Assembly (NCBI RefSeq): GCF_003025555.1
Contig: NZ_PYMH01000001.1
Location: 496,001-560,000 of the forward strand
Length of the DNA: 64,000 nucleotides
Reading direction: 5' to 3'
From: Photobacterium lutimaris
GTDB lineage: Bacteria > Pseudomonadota > Gammaproteobacteria > Enterobacterales > Vibrionaceae
The notes under the pieces are model-generated. The model had not been told where the DNA came from, did no database searches, and saw only the letters and a list, made by a program, of their open reading frames with translations. The position numbers and the translations under genes were made by a program. The first letter of the stretch is position 1. Every line of letters starts with the position of its first letter. Shown here piece after piece: positions 1 through 7,913 of this stretch.

Positions 1-93
1 GGTGTTGATGTGATGGATGATAGCTCATCGTATGATAATGATTCGTCAGGATCGCAACAGGATGATACCCCAATAATGGATGAGAATATGTAG
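1..93 (+). CDS. C-terminal tail of an unknown protein (partial, left edge)
   Basis: The first 93 bases stay open in one frame and end at a TAG. They encode 30 residues that are very rich in Asp and Ser (repeated DD, SSS and DDT). No domain can be named. A clear hairpin terminator follows about 35 bases later, which supports this being the real end of a gene that starts outside the window. The acidic tail suggests a flexible C-terminus. Function is unknown. Confidence 0.4.
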   Translation, partial: GVDVMDDSSSYDNDSSGSQQDDTPIMDENM

Positions 94-126
94 CTATAGC
101 TGTCATAAATGTACTTAGATAAGTTC

Positions 127-154
127 AAGCCAGCAGCGATGCTGGCTTATTTTT
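127..154 (+). terminator. Rho-independent terminator after the upstream partial gene
   Basis: A perfect 9-bp stem (AAGCCAGCA / TGCTGGCTT) with a GCGA tetraloop is followed by ATTTTT. The stem is almost the same as that of the terminator after iadA. Confidence 0.8.
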
Positions 155-356
155 ATAGTGATGCTTTCTAAAAGAATGATACAGGCTGAAATACAATTAA
201 AACGAACAACTCAATAAAAGCACTTATTGGCCGCGCTATGCATTTTTTGCATGGTGAAGCCATATTTGGCATTTCACAATATCTTGGTTAAATAATAATG
301 ATAAATATAAGTGATGAAATATAAAAATAAATTGTGATGCACTTAGAAATTTCAAT

Positions 357-1523
357 ATGGGAAACCAAAGAATGACAAGCCTTACTCTGATCAAAAGTGC
401 CAATGTTTATGCTCCATCTTCTCTGGGTAGAAAAGACGTATTAGTCGCAGGTAACAAAATTGTAGCAATTGAAGATAGTATTAATGTCAGTAGCCTTGGA
501 ACTGAAGTCAAAATTGTGGATGCTACTGGTAAACTGATGATCCCTGGCATCATCGATCAGCATGTACATTTAACTGGTGGCGGGGGGGAAGGTGGCTTTA
601 GTAGTCGTACACCATCAATCACATTTTCTAAACTGATTAAAGCCGGTGTCACCTCAGTTGTTGGTGTAATGGGCACTGATGGCTCAACACGTTCACCACA
701 AGATCTGTTTGCTAAGGTTATGGGATTACGTGCTGAAGGTCTCTCTGCCTGGATGCATACTGGCTCTTATCAAGTGCCGACGGTTACTTTAACCAACAGC
801 ATTCGAGATGATCTTGTTTTTCTTGAGCCTGTACTCGGGGTTAAAATTGCTATTGCTGATCATCGGGGCTCTTTCCCGACGACAGAAGAACTATTGCGGA
901 TTACCTCTGATGTACGCATGGGAGCAATGCTAGCAGGTAAAAAAGGGGTTCTCCATATGCACATGGGGGGACTGTCTGACCCTTTCAAGCAAATCAATGA
1001 GTTAATTGAGCGAGGTATTCCTCACAGTAATTTTTCTCCTACCCATGTTGCAAGAACGATCCCTTTATTTGAAGAGGCGGTGAAGTTTGCAACAGCTGGT
1101 GGGGTGATGGATATCACCTCAGGTGGCAGCTGTGCTTTCACTGACCCCGGTGAAGCTGTCTTTGCGGCTTTGGAGTCTGGGGTACCATCAAAGCGTATCA
1201 CTGTTAGTTCTGATGGTAATGGTAGCTTGCCACAATTTAATGATGCAGGTGAAATGATAACGATAACAGCCGCTGCCGTTGATTCGAATATCCAGTTGCT
1301 TCGTACGCTAATAGACCGTGGTCTAGACGTTGGCCAGGCAAGTGCGATGATGTCACAAAATGTCGCTCAATCATTGGGTATCAATAAAGGTCAATTGTCC
1401 GTTAACTCTGATGCTGATTTCCTGCTACTGGATGACAACTTTGTTGTGGATTCCGCATTTTCGATGGGTAAAGCGATTATTCTAGGTCGAGAACAGCTTG
1501 TTATCGGTAATTTTGAAGAATGA
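357..1523 (+). CDS. iadA: Isoaspartyl dipeptidase IadA
   Basis: A zinc metallopeptidase of the amidohydrolase superfamily that cleaves beta-aspartyl dipeptides left by degradation of isoaspartate-damaged proteins. It has 388 residues, close to the E. coli enzyme (about 390). All expected metal-site motifs are visible: HVH in DQHVHLTGGGGE near residue 69, the candidate carboxylated lysine in GVKIAIADHR near 162, histidines in HMHMGG and SPTHVAR, and the Asp of SSDGNGS. The first ATG has no good ribosome site; a second ATG five codons on (372) is a possible start. The gene stands alone, bracketed by two terminators with nearly identical stems. Family assignment is firm; the substrate is inferred from the family. 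Confidence 0.93.
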   Translation: MGNQRMTSLTLIKSANVYAPSSLGRKDVLVAGNKIVAIEDSINVSSLGTEVKIVDATGKLMIPGIIDQHVHLTGGGGEGGFSSRTPSITFSKLIKAGVTSVVGVMGTDGSTRSPQDLFAKVMGLRAEGLSAWMHTGSYQVPTVTLTNSIRDDLVFLEPVLGVKIAIADHRGSFPTTEELLRITSDVRMGAMLAGKKGVLHMHMGGLSDPFKQINELIERGIPHSNFSPTHVARTIPLFEEAVKFATAGGVMDITSGGSCAFTDPGEAVFAALESGVPSKRITVSSDGNGSLPQFNDAGEMITITAAAVDSNIQLLRTLIDRGLDVGQASAMMSQNVAQSLGINKGQLSVNSDADFLLLDDNFVVDSAFSMGKAIILGREQLVIGNFEE

Positions 1524-1628
1524 TTTTAAATACCTTCAAGTAGAGTAATATTTCGCTAATAAATCTAGCTCAAGGTTGTATAGCTTGACGCTTATGCACA
1601 GAATAGAGCACCGTGACCATAGATGAAT

Positions 1629-1658
1629 AAGCCAGCATGTATGCTGGCTTATTTTTTC
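1629..1658 (+). terminator. Terminator of iadA
   Basis: A 10-bp perfect stem (AAGCCAGCAT / ATGCTGGCTT) with a GT loop is followed by ATTTTTTCTT. It lies about 105 bases after the iadA stop codon. Confidence 0.8.
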
Positions 1659-1715
1659 TTCGTTTTTGTTTTTGTTGAGCAATGGTTCTGAAGGCTTCAG
1701 TGGGTGAGGTTAGTA

Positions 1716-1814
1716 TTAAAACCGGAATACCACGCGGAAGACTTGTGTCCAGCCCCATAGGCTAAACCCGATCACCGTTGATAAGAACAATGCAGGAAAA
1801 ATCATATCGATCAT
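1716..1814 (-). CDS. Candidate 32-residue small membrane protein
   Basis: A minus-strand frame opens with ATG at 1814 and stops with TAA at 1716-1718. The product begins MIDMIFPALFLSTV and continues through a hydrophobic stretch to a short basic end (VFRVVFRF), which would fit one membrane span. An AGG-containing Shine-Dalgarno-like stretch (TAGGTAAT) lies about 9 bases upstream of the ATG. Composition and layout fit the very small inner-membrane proteins often missed in annotation, but I recognise no family and chance remains likely. Confidence 0.3.
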   Translation of the reverse strand: MIDMIFPALFLSTVIGFSLWGWTQVFRVVFRF

Positions 1815-2063
1815 AGTTGTATTACCTAGCTTATTGACGTTTTTGTGGTGTTATTATCTAGTTTATTGCTTGTAATTCAAAGTAAAGCGCTGCTGTGTGT
1901 TCTGTTTTTGTGATATGCAACTGTGTTTGATGTTTTTATGGGCGCTGGTGCTTATGGGTTGGTGATTTTTTAACCTTTTAGTGGTTATAAAAGAGTTAAT
2001 CGGCTGTTTATATTGGATAAACTGACCATGACAGGTTTGAATCGTTCTAACACCATGAATACT

Positions 2064-3002
2064 TCAGCGGGCCTTGTATATGTGAGTGTCTGGATAAAAG
2101 GCATACCAAGCGAACCAATATAACAACGTGCTGGGGAGTTCTTGCCCTTGGTGGTTTGTTATGTGGGCAGATTGAATTTTATCATCCCAGTAAATGGTGA
2201 GGTTTTGCTGTTCAAAGCGATAGGTGAACTGGGATTTTCCCTGTTTCCTCAACTCTGCAAACGGGAAAGCGATGACCCCGTTTTGTCCTTTATATCCCAT
2301 GACGGTATCTTTGGAACTGTAGATAGATGGCGCTTGGTTGGCGACAGGGAAGTAGAGGCGTGGCGTACGGCTGTATCCTGCATAGGGGTCGTGCTGGTAG
2401 TTGCGTTGATAGCCTGTATGTGTCGATAACACGTCTGTGTGTGGGTGCTGTTGTTGCCACTTTCCCCAGCGTGTCAATGTTAGAGGATATTGGGTTAAGA
2501 TTTCCCCTTTGAATTGGCCAGAAACTGCAGCCCCCTTGATTTGTGACCACAAAGACTCTGTTTGGTGGTCATACAGTAAAACGTCGGAATTATAGAGCAA
2601 GCCTGATACACCAAATGTGAGATGTCGGTTATTCACGGTGGAAGAAAAAGCCATTCCCGATCCACAAAGCGGGCAATAACTGACAATAAAACGTTTTCCA
2701 TCTATGTGATCATTAACGACTTCATGCCAGTTAAGGATCTTAATAGGATAAGCACGGTATTTCCCTTTGATTTCAATGCCGAGTATAGGATCGCTTGCTG
2801 CCATGAAACTGGCTTGTTTGGCAGAGACAAAATGGGGGTGAAGAATAGCAGGAATCCCGTCCTTCCCCGGCCCGCCAGACATGATCTGCTCGATAGGAAC
2901 AGATGCGTTAGATAAATTAAAGCCGTTAAGCGATGCTGCTTGCATACTTAACGGCAGAGTGAAGATAAGTCCATATAAAAGAAAAGCAATAAGCTGTTTC
3001 AT
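2064..3002 (-). CDS. DUF3179 domain-containing exported protein
   Basis: A 312-residue protein with an N-terminal signal peptide (KQLIAFLLYGLIFTLPLSMQA) followed by a DUF3179 domain. The family hallmark, a Cys pair in SYCPLCGSGMAF, lies near residue 110. DUF3179 proteins have no settled biochemical role; the Cys pair suggests metal or redox chemistry in the periplasm. I chose the ATG at 3002 over the TTG four codons upstream because GGAGGGG sits just before the ATG. The gene is followed on its own strand by an AraC-type gene upstream, with no sign of a shared operon. Confidence 0.85.
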   Translation of the reverse strand: MKQLIAFLLYGLIFTLPLSMQAASLNGFNLSNASVPIEQIMSGGPGKDGIPAILHPHFVSAKQASFMAASDPILGIEIKGKYRAYPIKILNWHEVVNDHIDGKRFIVSYCPLCGSGMAFSSTVNNRHLTFGVSGLLYNSDVLLYDHQTESLWSQIKGAAVSGQFKGEILTQYPLTLTRWGKWQQQHPHTDVLSTHTGYQRNYQHDPYAGYSRTPRLYFPVANQAPSIYSSKDTVMGYKGQNGVIAFPFAELRKQGKSQFTYRFEQQNLTIYWDDKIQSAHITNHQGQELPSTLLYWFAWYAFYPDTHIYKAR

Positions 3003-3112
3003 CAACCCCTCCAACGCGCTTCAGATATACAGACCGCAGTGAAGAGAGAATATTTCAATACCCGAGAGTTTTACATCCAAGCACCTTGAAGTGTCTGAGT
3101 TATAGTTAGTGA

Positions 3113-3904
3113 TTATTCTTTACTAGCAAAGAAGCGCTGGCGGTATTGCTCTGGCGTACATTGCGCATGGCGCTTGAATAATGTGATAAATGGTGAAGCT
3201 TGATGATAGCCAAGGGTTAATGCAATCTCTTTGACAGAAGCCCCCTTCCTTAGCAAATGCAAAGAATATAGGAACTTACGCCGTTGTCGCCATTCAGTAA
3301 AGCTCATCCCAAGCTTGTCCTGGCAGTGTCTGGCCAATGTTCGCTCTGTGGTATGAAGCACTTGGGCCCAGTCCTTCAACGTCTTTTCTGACATCGGTTG
3401 GCGCTCTAGTTCATTAAGGATAGGCTTGAGGAGTTTGTCGTTACTGGTCGGGAGAAATTGCTCATGCTCTTTGGCTTGGTAGACTTGATCAAGCAAGACA
3501 TTCACCAGCCTTTTGTCCTGTTCTGACTCAGGTAAAGTCAGTTGTCGGGCTTTCAGGTCGTTGATGATAGCTTCCATGATTGGACTGACCTCCAGCAAGC
3601 ATGGATAACTTGGAAGTGGGGAAGCCAGAGGATGGGTAATATTCATCGAACAATAATTCAGGCTGCGCCGCATAAAGCTCTCATGCTCGATACCGGCCGG
3701 TACCCACACTGCATACTGCGATGGGGATAGAAATCGCTTTTTTTCAGCCCTAAGCTCCAGAATGCCGCCGTTGATTATCTGGAGTTGCCCCCACGGGTGG
3801 CTGTGGCTTGGCGTCGTCGTATTGGGTAAAAATACTTCATGACCAAAAAATACCTCAGCGGGAGGGTTATCGTTATCAAAAAGCGGCTGATAGATCTTAT
3901 TCAT
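3113..3904 (-). CDS. AraC-family transcriptional regulator with cupin sensor domain
   Basis: A 263-residue regulator. Residues about 10-110 form a cupin-like ligand domain (HEVFLPNTTTPSHSHPWGQL, with the HSHPW signature). Residues about 160-260 form two AraC helix-turn-helix units, including EIALTLGYHQASPFITLFKRH, typical of the second unit. It is transcribed away from the metallo-hydrolase gene at 4084, so it may control that gene or itself. The effector cannot be told from sequence. Confidence 0.88.
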   Translation of the reverse strand: MNKIYQPLFDNDNPPAEVFFGHEVFLPNTTTPSHSHPWGQLQIINGGILELRAEKKRFLSPSQYAVWVPAGIEHESFMRRSLNYCSMNITHPLASPLPSYPCLLEVSPIMEAIINDLKARQLTLPESEQDKRLVNVLLDQVYQAKEHEQFLPTSNDKLLKPILNELERQPMSEKTLKDWAQVLHTTERTLARHCQDKLGMSFTEWRQRRKFLYSLHLLRKGASVKEIALTLGYHQASPFITLFKRHAQCTPEQYRQRFFASKE

Positions 3905-4083
3905 TGCTAGGGCTTAGGCAGGGTCACTTGGTGGACATACAGTAAACCCCGTAGATATGGAAGGCAATGATTACATCATGTTGTGTGCTAAGAACAAGGT
4001 AGTTTCTAAACCTAGCTAAAATATACAGTATAGTGACTAGATTCGTTGACACTAATTACATCTTATTGGCTGGGAGGTAGATG

Positions 4084-4929
4084 ATGACAGCTATTATTGA
4101 GGCTTTTTTTCATAAGCCGACATCAACACTTAGCTATGTCGTTTATGATATGACGGGTGGGCATTGCGCGGTGATTGATAGCGTTTTGGATTTTGATTTG
4201 TCATCTGGCATTGTGAGTACAGAGTTCGCGGATCAAATCATTGATTTTATAAGGTCAAACCAGCTCACTCTCGATTGGATCTTAGAGACTCACGCCCATG
4301 CTGATCACTTAACGGCAGCCAGTTACATAAAATCTAAATTAGGTGGGGTGATTGCTGCCGGTGGCCACATCGTTGATGTACAGGCTACCTTTGAATCAAT
4401 ACTGGTAATGGATGACGATGGTGTTCAATCTCGCAATAGTTTTGATCATCGTTTTCAAGACAAAGAAGAATTCTCAGTTGGTATGTTAACGGCTGAAGTG
4501 CTAGAAACGCCGGGTCACACCAGTGACAGTGTCACCTACCTTGTGGATGAAGATGCGTTTATTGGTGATACCTTATTTATGCCAGACTTTGGTTCAGCAC
4601 GCTGTGATTTCCCTGGAGGAGACGCAAAACAGCTGTTCGCCAGCATACAAAGAATTTACGCGTTGCCTGACTCTACACGAATCTTCGTTTGTCACGACTA
4701 TCAGCCTGGTGGTAGGGAGTTGCAATACCAAACCACCGTGGGAGTGAGTAAAGCAGACAATATTCACATCACAGGTGACACACCAGAACGTGAGTTTGTT
4801 CAGTTTCGCTCTGAGCGCGATAAACAATTGAATGTACCCAAATTATTGTATCCTGCTATTCAAGTAAATATCAGGGCTGGCCAATTACCCAAAGCGTTTA
4901 TAAAAATACCCATATCGAAGACATTTTGA
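4084..4929 (+). CDS. ETHE1/Blh-like MBL-fold metallo-hydrolase
   Basis: A metallo-beta-lactamase-fold protein of about 281 residues. Numbered from the ATG at 4081, the metal ligands are visible: HAHADH at 71-76, PGHTSDS with H146, GDTLF with D163, and CHDY with H205. The GSARCDFPGGD segment is typical of the ETHE1 persulfide dioxygenase and Blh (beta-lactamase hydrolase-like) branch. These enzymes use one iron to oxidise glutathione persulfide in sulfide detoxification. Two ATGs stand side by side; the GGGAGG ribosome site is 3 bases from the first and 6 from the second, so I favour 4084. It is divergent from the AraC-type gene. A sulfide role is family inference. Confidence 0.85.
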   Translation: MTAIIEAFFHKPTSTLSYVVYDMTGGHCAVIDSVLDFDLSSGIVSTEFADQIIDFIRSNQLTLDWILETHAHADHLTAASYIKSKLGGVIAAGGHIVDVQATFESILVMDDDGVQSRNSFDHRFQDKEEFSVGMLTAEVLETPGHTSDSVTYLVDEDAFIGDTLFMPDFGSARCDFPGGDAKQLFASIQRIYALPDSTRIFVCHDYQPGGRELQYQTTVGVSKADNIHITGDTPEREFVQFRSERDKQLNVPKLLYPAIQVNIRAGQLPKAFIKIPISKTF

Positions 4930-5109
4930 CATCGTTAGCAGGTGGGGTGCCTAATTATTTGTATTTCGAGGTATGGTTATTTTATATGGTATTTTTATGA
5001 TAGGGGGTAAGAATATAGTTCTTATCATTGAATATGTTAAAAATAATATGTCAGTTAATTGTCAATTCAGCTTTGTTTTATTGAGTTGCTAGCTTCAGAT
5101 GCATAAAAT

Positions 5110-5129
5110 GGCCTCCAGAAATGGAGACC
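5110..5129 (+). promoter_or_regulatory. Hairpin that may mask the ribosome site of the DUF4382 gene
   Basis: GGCCTCCA and TGGAGACC flank a GAAA tetraloop, with one mismatch. The 3' arm contains the GGAG Shine-Dalgarno of the gene starting at 5133. Folding would hide the ribosome site. Inference from sequence only. Confidence 0.35.
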
Positions 5130-5132
5130 ATC

Positions 5133-6101
5133 ATGTCAATTTATAAAACCCTACCTGTACTAGCAGTAGCAACCTTGCTTTCCGCGTGTGGAAGTGACAG
5201 CAGTAACGATTCGACCCAATATGCCAAAGTTTCTTTCAGTGTATCCGATGCGCCAGTTGATACTATGTCTGAAGTGGTGGTAGCGTTTGATAAACTTGAG
5301 CTTAAGCATAAAAATGGCAACACTTACCTCATTGAAGTGGATAAAGATGATGAAGGTAATGAGTACCAGCAAATCGACTTGCTTGACTATCAAGGCACAG
5401 ATGCGGCATTGATTATCACAGAACACACGCTGCCAGCCGGTGTTTACAAGGAGATGATTGTTCATACCAAAGCTGGCGATATGAACTGGGTAAAGGATGA
5501 TGAAACCTCCGGTGAGTATGACCTTAAGATTCCTAGCAATAAATTGAAGCTTGGTGGTTTTGAAGTCATTCCAGAAGATGATAATACGGTCCAAGGCTTC
5601 ACCATCGAATTTGACCTTCGCCAATCGCTAGTAGAGCGCGGAAACGCTGGTAAAAATGGTTACAACCTAAAACCACATGGTGTGAAAATTGTAGACAACC
5701 GAGAAGCGGCATCGCTTTGGGGAAGGGTAGCCTTGGATCTGTTTGATGCGGGTGAAGGTTGCGATTATGACACGGGTAATTTTGTATACCTTTACCCAGC
5801 ACACGGGTTAGATAATTATTTGTTAGTGGATAACCATGATCCGTTTGATGTTGATTTTGATGGTAATTATCCACCAGAAAGTTCTATTTCGCCTTACGCA
5901 TCAGCACCTGTTGACCAGGATGGTGACTATGCGTTTGGTTTTATTCCTGCAGGTGACTATACCGTTGCGTTTACCTGTAATGCAGTAGACGATGACCCTG
6001 TTCAATATGATAGTGACATTAAAATTGCAAACCCTGAAACTCAACGTTTCGAAATTACATTAGATAAAATGCAAGAAAAAATCTTCGATTTTAGTCTATA
6101 A
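5133..6101 (+). CDS. DUF4382 lipoprotein
   Basis: A 322-residue predicted lipoprotein. The signal peptide ends in the lipobox LLSAC, with the acylated cysteine at about residue 19, followed by a Ser/Asp-rich linker. The next 140 residues match the DUF4382 pattern (VSFSVSDAPVD, then VVVAFDKLEL). The C-terminal part resembles a carboxypeptidase-regulatory-like beta sandwich (QDGDYAFGFIPAGDYTVAF). The protein is very acidic. The start at 5133 is preferred over the in-frame ATG at 5121 because the GGAG ribosome site lies between them. It ends at a bidirectional terminator shared with the DUF1501 gene. Function is unknown; likely a surface or periplasmic-face lipoprotein. Confidence 0.82.
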   Translation: MSIYKTLPVLAVATLLSACGSDSSNDSTQYAKVSFSVSDAPVDTMSEVVVAFDKLELKHKNGNTYLIEVDKDDEGNEYQQIDLLDYQGTDAALIITEHTLPAGVYKEMIVHTKAGDMNWVKDDETSGEYDLKIPSNKLKLGGFEVIPEDDNTVQGFTIEFDLRQSLVERGNAGKNGYNLKPHGVKIVDNREAASLWGRVALDLFDAGEGCDYDTGNFVYLYPAHGLDNYLLVDNHDPFDVDFDGNYPPESSISPYASAPVDQDGDYAFGFIPAGDYTVAFTCNAVDDDPVQYDSDIKIANPETQRFEITLDKMQEKIFDFSL

Positions 6102-6105
6102 AAAG

Positions 6106-6130
6106 AAAGGGCCTTAAGGCCCTTTTTTAT
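6106..6130. terminator. Bidirectional terminator between the DUF4382 and DUF1501 genes
   Basis: AAAGGGCC, a TTAA loop and GGCCCTTT form a perfect stem. It has an A-rich 5' flank and a T-run at the 3' side, so it can serve both converging genes. Confidence 0.85.
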
Positions 6131-6138
6131 TTTCTCTT

Positions 6139-7908
6139 CTAATTTCCCCATATCTCTATTTCTTGGAAATTATTCCAAGTTCGCAGAGTAGAATTATCAG
6201 GGTCATTATTTCCGTTACAAGTTAGCTGAACATACTTCACGTTATTAGCATTCACTGGGTTACTGACAAGGCCGACCGTTGTTCCAGGCGTCACCACACT
6301 AGAAATACCCGAGTAATTCACGCCATCGCTACTGACTGCAATGTTAACGAAGTACTGCCGGATATTACCTTTGGCTTGAGACCATTTAATGTCACTCAGC
6401 GTCGCCGAGGTAGCCAGTTCAAGCGTATAGGTGATACCTAACCCTTTTGCCGTCCATTTTGAAGCGCTGTCTCCATCAACGGCCATTTCTGGTGTATGGT
6501 CGACCCGGGTCACTGAGGCAGAAACACCTGCAATCGCCAGTTTGACGGGTATCGCTGGTGGTGGCGTTACCTCACCCAAAAAGCTCAAATATCGACTGGG
6601 GAAAGAATTGGTATTTGCTGGGCTTAGGCTCGGGAATATATAGTCGACGCTATTATCAGAAAGGCCGAACCATTTACATAGGGTCGCCGCTAATTGCTCT
6701 GATGATGTAGAAGGGATGAATTTGTTGCCGTTAGCATCAGCACCGTCACGAATAAACTCTGGGTACTGGCCGTAAGCTTTACCACCGTTTACTTGTCCTC
6801 CGACAATAAGTTGGTTACTCCCCCAGCCATGGTCAGTACCGCGATTACTGTTATTCTCAATGGTTCGCCCGAAATCAGACATAGTAAACGTTGTGACTTT
6901 ATCATGCAGCTGATCGGCTTCGAGTGAACGATAGAATGCACTCAATGCGGAATCTATTTGCGCAAGAATACTGTCATGCTTGCCACGTTGGTTACTGTGA
7001 TTATCAAAGCCGCCAATCGAGACAAAAAAGACTTGGCGGCCTTGGTTAAGGTTGGTGCTGGATTGAATCAGGCGCTTAACCATTCTGAATTGCCCCCCTA
7101 AATAGCTAGCGGGAATAGTTTCGTCTTCAGGATATTGATCGAGTGTATTACTCAATGAACTCTGAAAATCAATAATATCCTGAAAGCGCTGTAAGTAACT
7201 TTTGCCAAAAAGGGAAGCCGTGTTGTTATCAAGGAGCTTCTGTACGTTGTTATTGATAGAGTTAATGGCCAAGGGTGACATTGCGCGCAGTCCATCAGCA
7301 CTAATACGAAGATCGGTACCGGTTTGGCTATTCATTAACTCATTGCCACTGAAGGACATACTTGGTGACACGACCTCAGCGCCAGAAGCGAGAAGATCCA
7401 TCATCATGCCTGCCCACCCGTATGGATGATATTGACCGGTATCCCAGCTTCTTTGCCAAGCAAGTTGTTGCTTATTGTGGGCACCAAGATTAGGGGGGGT
7501 CTTAACAGAACTTAGGTTGCTTTTGGTTGTTGGTTCGATAAGTGTACCAACATTAACAACGGTTGTTGCATTACCTTCCATTATTAGCTGCGCAAGTTCC
7601 GGCATGTTGCCATTAAGCGTAATCGCTTGCCCGTTTTCCGCCGTAAAGCCCGGCATTGGAGCTATAGCGGTAGTGCTGAGGTGGATATCCGGTCGAGCAC
7701 TGACATAATTATCGTAGTTTGCTCCAGATGCTGGGACAACCATGTTGAAAGAGTCATTTCCGCCAAAAAGAAAAAGGCAGACAATTGCTTTGTAGTCATC
7801 GGCACCATTGGCTAACGCTTGTGTGGGCAAGGTCAGCGATAGGGGCAATGCTGTGGCTGAAGAAGTAACGGCAGCCGTTTTAAGAAAGTCGCGTCTTGAT
7901 AAGTTCAT
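6139..7908 (-). CDS. Tat-exported DUF1501 protein with C-terminal discoidin-like domain
   Basis: A 589-residue protein. The N-terminus SRRDFLKTAAV followed by a hydrophobic stretch and ALA is a twin-arginine signal, so the protein is exported folded. Residues about 40-440 match DUF1501, a family related to sulfatase/alkaline-phosphatase folds (VCLFLFGGNDSFN near the start; FTMSDFGRT and GTDHGWGSNQ later). Residues about 455-589 look like an F5/8-type C (discoidin) carbohydrate-binding domain (EMAVDGDSASKWTA). GGAG lies 8 bases before the ATG, and the gene begins five bases after the DUF1800 stop, so the two form one operon. Substrate is unknown. Confidence 0.88.
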   Translation of the reverse strand: MNLSRRDFLKTAAVTSSATALPLSLTLPTQALANGADDYKAIVCLFLFGGNDSFNMVVPASGANYDNYVSARPDIHLSTTAIAPMPGFTAENGQAITLNGNMPELAQLIMEGNATTVVNVGTLIEPTTKSNLSSVKTPPNLGAHNKQQLAWQRSWDTGQYHPYGWAGMMMDLLASGAEVVSPSMSFSGNELMNSQTGTDLRISADGLRAMSPLAINSINNNVQKLLDNNTASLFGKSYLQRFQDIIDFQSSLSNTLDQYPEDETIPASYLGGQFRMVKRLIQSSTNLNQGRQVFFVSIGGFDNHSNQRGKHDSILAQIDSALSAFYRSLEADQLHDKVTTFTMSDFGRTIENNSNRGTDHGWGSNQLIVGGQVNGGKAYGQYPEFIRDGADANGNKFIPSTSSEQLAATLCKWFGLSDNSVDYIFPSLSPANTNSFPSRYLSFLGEVTPPPAIPVKLAIAGVSASVTRVDHTPEMAVDGDSASKWTAKGLGITYTLELATSATLSDIKWSQAKGNIRQYFVNIAVSSDGVNYSGISSVVTPGTTVGLVSNPVNANNVKYVQLTCNGNNDPDNSTLRTWNNFQEIEIWGN

Positions 7909-7913
7909 AAGGC

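Larger units (their letters stand above)
1524..2063. other. 540-base intergenic stretch
   Basis: This stretch holds the iadA terminator (1629-1658) and a possible 32-codon minus-strand gene (1716-1814). The rest is AT-rich, and I see no other conserved element in it. Confidence 0.5.

Noticed and set aside
253..278. Imperfect GTGAAGCCA...TGGCATTTCAC repeat upstream of iadA
   Set aside because: The arms need an inserted base to pair and the core does not match CRP or another known site.
5160..5624. 154-codon minus-strand frame across the DUF4382 gene
   Set aside because: It lies wholly inside the DUF4382 gene. The product shows no family pattern.
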